A DNA stretch of 18,724 bases from Gymnopus androsaceus JB14 (lineage: Eukaryota > Basidiomycota > Agaricomycetes > Agaricales > Omphalotaceae). Both the position numbers and the translations under genes were made by a program. Below are positions 15,620 through 18,724 of the stretch, piece after piece (positions within the stretch are counted from its first letter, which is position 1; each line of letters starts with the position of its first letter). Location of the stretch: assembly GCA_009733575.1 (NCBI GenBank), contig ML770122.1, positions 1 through 18,724 on the forward strand, written 5' to 3'. Below the pieces are notes generated by a model, which was given only the letters and a program-made list of their open reading frames with translations, ran no database searches and had not been told where the DNA came from.

Positions 15620-17263
15620 CTAGGCTATCCTCTCGTTAATGCAGTACTTTTTCTTAGACAAATTGGCGGTATTTTCCAAACCGTGATGCTTGAGGTACGC
15701 GTCGAGAGCAACACAGTCCTGAATGCGCGCAAAAGATTCCCAAGTGGCATCGTTCCCCTTCCATACAACCTGGAATTTCAGATTTTTGCCAATCCACCTA
15801 TGCCCATTTATGTAGTCGACTGCGTGTTCCGGCTGCTCGCTGCCGAGCTTCCCTGCGGCTGGAGGAACATGAGCGAAAGAATTTTCACCATTGAAAACCT
15901 AACAATGACATTCCGGTCAGTCTATGGTCGTTGGACAGCAAGTATAACCCACCTGGAGCTCGGTCTGAGTCGATTTAGAGGTTGCGGCGGCCAATGGGTG
16001 AAGCTCAGTTCGAGCTGATTCGAAGGTGGCTGCAGCAAGCTGGAGGATAAAATAGAGATAAACATTCTGGTCAGTCTATGGTCGCTGGAAAACAAGTATG
16101 ACCCACCTGGACCTCGGTCTGAGTTGATTTAGAGGTTGCAACGGCTAACGGGTGAAGTTCAGTTTGAGTTGATTCGAAGGTAGTTGTAGCGAGCTGGAGG
16201 ATAAAACAGAGATAAATATGCGGCTGAGTACAGATGCTAGTGAGTGGGCAGTACCATGCCTGAAATGGGAGCGTTTGACAACTCGGTAGTGCTTTCACCA
16301 TCAAAAAGCTAACCGCAATGTTGGGGTCAGTCAATGCCAGCTGGACAATAGGAATGACCCACCTGGACCTCAGTCTGAGCTGATTTAGAGACGGTCATGA
16401 CCAACTGGTGGACCTTGGTTTGAGATGATTTGAATGTCTCGGTCTGAGTTGATTTAGAGGCGGTGATGGCCAACTGGTCAACCTCAGTTTGAGTCGATTT
16501 AGAGGTGGCCTGGAGGATACAAAGATGCCTATAGTTATACCGAATGCAAATATTGATTAGACATCGACTGACCTGAGCGTTCATCTGAGCTGACTTGGTT
16601 ACTGCCTTCAGACATATTAGCGCCTGCGAATAAGAGGGCAAGAATTCACCTGGATGGCATTGGCGAGGTGGAGCCTGAGGAGCCGCATCGAACCTTTAAC
16701 ACATATACAAGTCAGGAAAAGTGAACTACTCACTATGACTAGCAGTGCCAATGGTGCGATTTCTCCTCAATGGCATGTTCTGACTATTGTCTTGGAGACT
16801 GGCCACTTGAGCCTCGAGGTTGCGGATGCGTCGCGCGAGCCCAGCTTCGCGCAGCTCTGCTGCTAGGTGATCGCGCAACAGCTGCTCGCGTTCTTCCTCA
16901 AGGGACTGGATCCTGTCTGTTTCACAATTCTAGGTAGATCGTTAGATTTTAAAACACTAGGAGGCGACCAAGCATACCATCAGCTCATCGAGCTCCAGAT
17001 CCATCTCAGCGAGCTTCTTGTCTTTCTCAGCAATCTCTTTCTCTTTATTCACAATCGCTGTCTTATGAGCATCTTCTAAGCTCTTCAATTCCTGAAGCAT
17101 CGACCAAGATTTTTGGGGGACCAATCGCACTTTCTATTGCAGTTTAACATCAGAAATAGTGGGTAGGCGATATACTCACCGCGGAATGGCCGTCTTGCTC
17201 GTCTGCATTGCTGGAGTCAGTATTCGATACCGAAGATGCTCTGCGTCTGGTGGATGTTGGCAT
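15620..17263 (-). CDS. Chromodomain protein with coiled coil and TQT repeat array (10 exons)
   Basis: Exons (window coordinates, transcribed downward): 17263-17180, 17133-16978, 16929-16734, 16693-16650, 16605-16573, 16509-16363, 16308-16255, 16193-16107, 16039-15953, 15898-15620. They join in frame to 388 residues; exons 4 and 5 are the least certain. Residues 29-145 form a charged coiled coil (KEIAEKDKKLAEMDLELDEL; SLEEEREQLLRDHLAAEL). Residues 161-296 are a low-complexity array with STQT at 176-179, 191-194, 246-249, 261-264 and 290-293, plus SAQT at 214-217. [KR]xTQT is the classic binding motif of dynein light chain LC8. Residues about 319-372 are a chromodomain (HAVDYINGHRW ... FQVVWKGNDATWESF ... 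LDAYLKHHG). The conserved WKG and TWE are present, but two of three usual aromatic-cage positions are H and N. Probably nuclear; target unknown. No polyprotein parts nearby, so not an integrase chromodomain. Confidence 0.8.
15899..16509 (-). repeat. Tandemly duplicated exon-intron units in the chromodomain gene
   Basis: Exons 6, 8 and 9 each end in SKS(T/A)QTE(V/L)Q and are each followed by a donor GTGGGT(C/T)AT and related intron sequence including ATAGACTGACC or ATTGACTGACC. Exons 8 and 9 are both 87 bp and nearly the same. Introns 7 and 8 end in the same TTTTATCCTCCAG. Exon 7 (LFDGES) resembles the start of exon 10 (VFNGEN). All these boundaries are phase 0. Confidence 0.85.
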
Positions 17264-17509
17264 TTTTGAAACACGAGCTACTGCGATGGGATGAGGGCTT
17301 GAGATAAGATGCGGGGAAGCAACGGCAAGCGACGAAGAGAGATAATGGAAGGTGAAAGCAACAAAGGGAAGCCTGCTAGAATAGTTCTTTGAGCTAAGAA
17401 ACAAAGGGAGCCCAAGGCTGTATATAAACAAACCTTTTCAGCCGCTAGCTTGCATTCCATCCTTCTTACAACTTCGAAGTTTGCGTTCAGTTCACCACTG
17501 TCAGAAACG
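17264..17509. promoter_or_regulatory. Shared divergent promoter region
   Basis: The 246 bp between the ATGs of the chromodomain gene (minus) and the unknown gene (plus) must serve both. A strong TATA box, TATATAAA, lies at 17421-17428 in plus orientation, 82 bp before the plus-strand ATG. No equally clear box faces the chromodomain gene. Confidence 0.55.
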
Positions 17510-18031
17510 ATGGGCATGAATCACGTTGCCGAGCGACCAGCGCGCAAAGTTAGCGCTACTTTCCTTCTTTGAATAGTTAATGAACTGACATACCGTTGTA
17601 GACGACTGTGAAAGGCATTAAGGCACGATTCTATCCCGCCGATAGCGCCTTACCACGAACCGAGTCCGCATATTATCGAGCCAACCTTCCCCGAATTTCC
17701 GACCGCTTTGTGTTGGCATCCGACTTGCTCTCTAATCCCCAGCTCCAGTCGTACATTCACGATATGACAGTCACCATTCGCTATCGGAGGATCTTATACA
17801 AATTCCGCGTATTTTTCAAACGCCATAAATACCTTCCCATTAATCGATCAATCCAAAGCTTGGGTGGAGGTAGAATGGAAGGCGATGTATTGCTGGTTGC
17901 ATGCGGGGCCAAGGTCTCTGTGCGTAATCTGAAAAGTGGGTTAGAGACAAGAGTGGCGGATAGAGCGATGAAAAGGCAGGTTTCTCCTTTTTGCGTTTGT
18001 GCATCCTTCTGACGCCTTGCAGACTCAGTGA
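17510..18031 (+). CDS. Unknown conserved-looking protein divergent from chromodomain gene (3 exons)
   Basis: Exons 17510-17548, 17602-17979 and 18023-18031 give 141 residues. Intron 1 is 53 bp with a CTGAC branch site and GTAG end; intron 2 is 43 bp (GTTTCT...CTGAC...TTGCAG). If intron 2 is retained, the frame continues to a stop at 18010-18012. The protein is basic, with the runs FYPADSALPRTE, YRRILYKFRVFFKRHKYLP and GDVLLVACGAKVSVRNL, which look like a compact alpha/beta domain. No signal peptide, membrane helix, nuclease or zinc motif is evident, and I do not recognise the family. The head-to-head arrangement over a short shared promoter suggests co-expression with the chromodomain gene, as an inference only. 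Confidence 0.6.
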
Positions 18032-18441
18032 TGTCTTGGCAATCAGAGAGCGCAGCCGGTTTCCCAGCGCTATTACCGTTTGACGCTTGACCCAATATTC
18101 TTGCCATCATTCTGACATTTACAATCTTCCAATTCTCTCATGATTCCTACTTCTTTTTATTATACGATACATGCATAGTTAATCGCATTATTTGTACTTG
18201 GATAGACAATGCAACTTGAAGCGCCATGATTTCATGTTTGTCCTTTCTTCGAGGTTATACGAGAAAATGACCTATAGGATCTCATCAGGGAACAAATGAA
18301 TGCACACCTCAATCGCACTCGCGTTGACCAAGTAATGAAGTCGTTCGTCACCAGATAATCAGGAGGTCCTCGGTAACATGATTGAAAAGGTCAAAGTCGA
18401 GGGCGTATCTAAATGCCATGCAAATGGTGAGCCCGGCAAGC
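18032..18441. other. Convergent intergenic region, no gene seen
   Basis: The 410 bp between two convergent genes is AT-rich at first (18110-18200) and has no frame worth calling. 3' UTRs are expected. Confidence 0.35.
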
Positions 18442-18724
18442 TTAGTCAAGCCTGAAACAAGCACTCGCATCATCATGAGCAGCAGGAGACGCCGGCAGCG
18501 CCGCTGCTACTGCAGATACAACATGTTCGAATTGGCAAGTAGAAAGAAAATTCAGCACATACTGGAACAAACCTTGGCAATGTGTCGCTTGGTTAGGATG
18601 AGCACGTTCCGCCTTGGATTCAGGATTAAGGTTGTAAATAAAATGATGGGCGATGTCCGAGCGTTTTCCCGGATTTGGTGTCGATGGACTTGGGCCAAGG
18701 CTAAATACAATAGAGAAGAGCTTA
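18442..18724 (-). CDS. Unknown protein, C-terminal part only
   Basis: A minus-strand frame enters from the right window edge and stays open for 93 codons to a TAA at 18442-18444. It encodes coherent sequence (VFSLGPSPSTPNPGKRSDIA, then YNLNPESKAERAHPNQ and GLFQYVLNFLSTCQFEHV) and ends in an alanine-rich tail. A possible 63-bp in-frame intron (GTTTGT...CTGCAG, about 18511-18573) would remove the third part. I do not recognise the family; the N-terminus is outside the window. Confidence 0.4.
   Translation of the reverse strand, partial: KLFSIVFSLGPSPSTPNPGKRSDIAHHFIYNLNPESKAERAHPNQATHCQGLFQYVLNFLSTCQFEHVVSAVAAALPASPAAHDDASACFRLD

Noticed and set aside
15620..15900. Chromodomain as the tail of a chromovirus integrase
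   Set aside because: It joins in frame to a spliced upstream coiled-coil gene, and there is no integrase core or RT in the window.
16624..16649. A 26-bp intron between exons 4 and 5 of the chromodomain gene
   Set aside because: Too short for spliceosomal removal; the 44-bp intron 16606-16649 with a CTAAT branch keeps the frame.

Overview
The window looks like nuclear DNA of a mushroom-forming basidiomycete (Agaricomycetes). Genes are split by many short introns of about 40-67 bp with GTRNGT-type donors and CTRAY-like branch sites. The families fit too: an F-box protein of the usual basidiomycete layout, a MYND zinc-finger protein, a fungal OTT_1508-like deaminase, an acyl-CoA oxidase relic and a chromodomain protein. 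Gene density is modest, and repeats and gene relics fill much of the rest. This is an accessory, repeat-rich region. All exon structures were read by eye from reading frames and splice signals.

Layout. 1-877: F-box gene (minus), cut by the window edge. 0.9-2.8 kb: no confident gene; a 60-bp tandem repeat and a duplicated promoter-like segment, the second copy lying just before the MYND gene (2804-3494, plus). 3634-4615: a CCCH+CCHC zinc-finger, gag-like protein (minus), with a short deaminase-like relic at its 5' side. 4.86-9.97 kb: a repeat island. Three copies of a tRNA-like repeat (A, B, C) lie in the same orientation. Between A and B is a fold-back structure of about 3.3 kb with inverted arms of roughly 1 kb. 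Its left arm is interrupted by a 266-bp MITE and its right arm by a 426-bp hAT-like MITE with an 8-bp target duplication. Diverged relics of one coding sequence sit at the outer ends of both arms. Between B and C is a second, different Pol III-like unit. At 10.1 kb is a 99-bp MITE with TA target duplication.

10.7-18.7 kb: an apparently intact deaminase gene (plus), a palindromic CCTAGG-type minisatellite that runs into the 3' end of an unknown minus-strand gene, an acyl-CoA oxidase pseudogene (plus), then a 10-exon chromodomain gene (minus). The chromodomain gene shares a promoter region of about 250 bp with a divergent, apparently intact unknown gene (plus). The last 0.3 kb holds the 3' end of another unknown minus-strand gene.

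The most interesting candidate is the chromodomain gene. Its protein joins a coiled coil, a tandem array of TQT motifs of the type bound by dynein light chain LC8, and a C-terminal chromodomain that seems to lack part of the usual methyl-lysine cage. The motif array grew by duplication of whole exon-intron units. I know of no described protein with this combination, but I cannot search.
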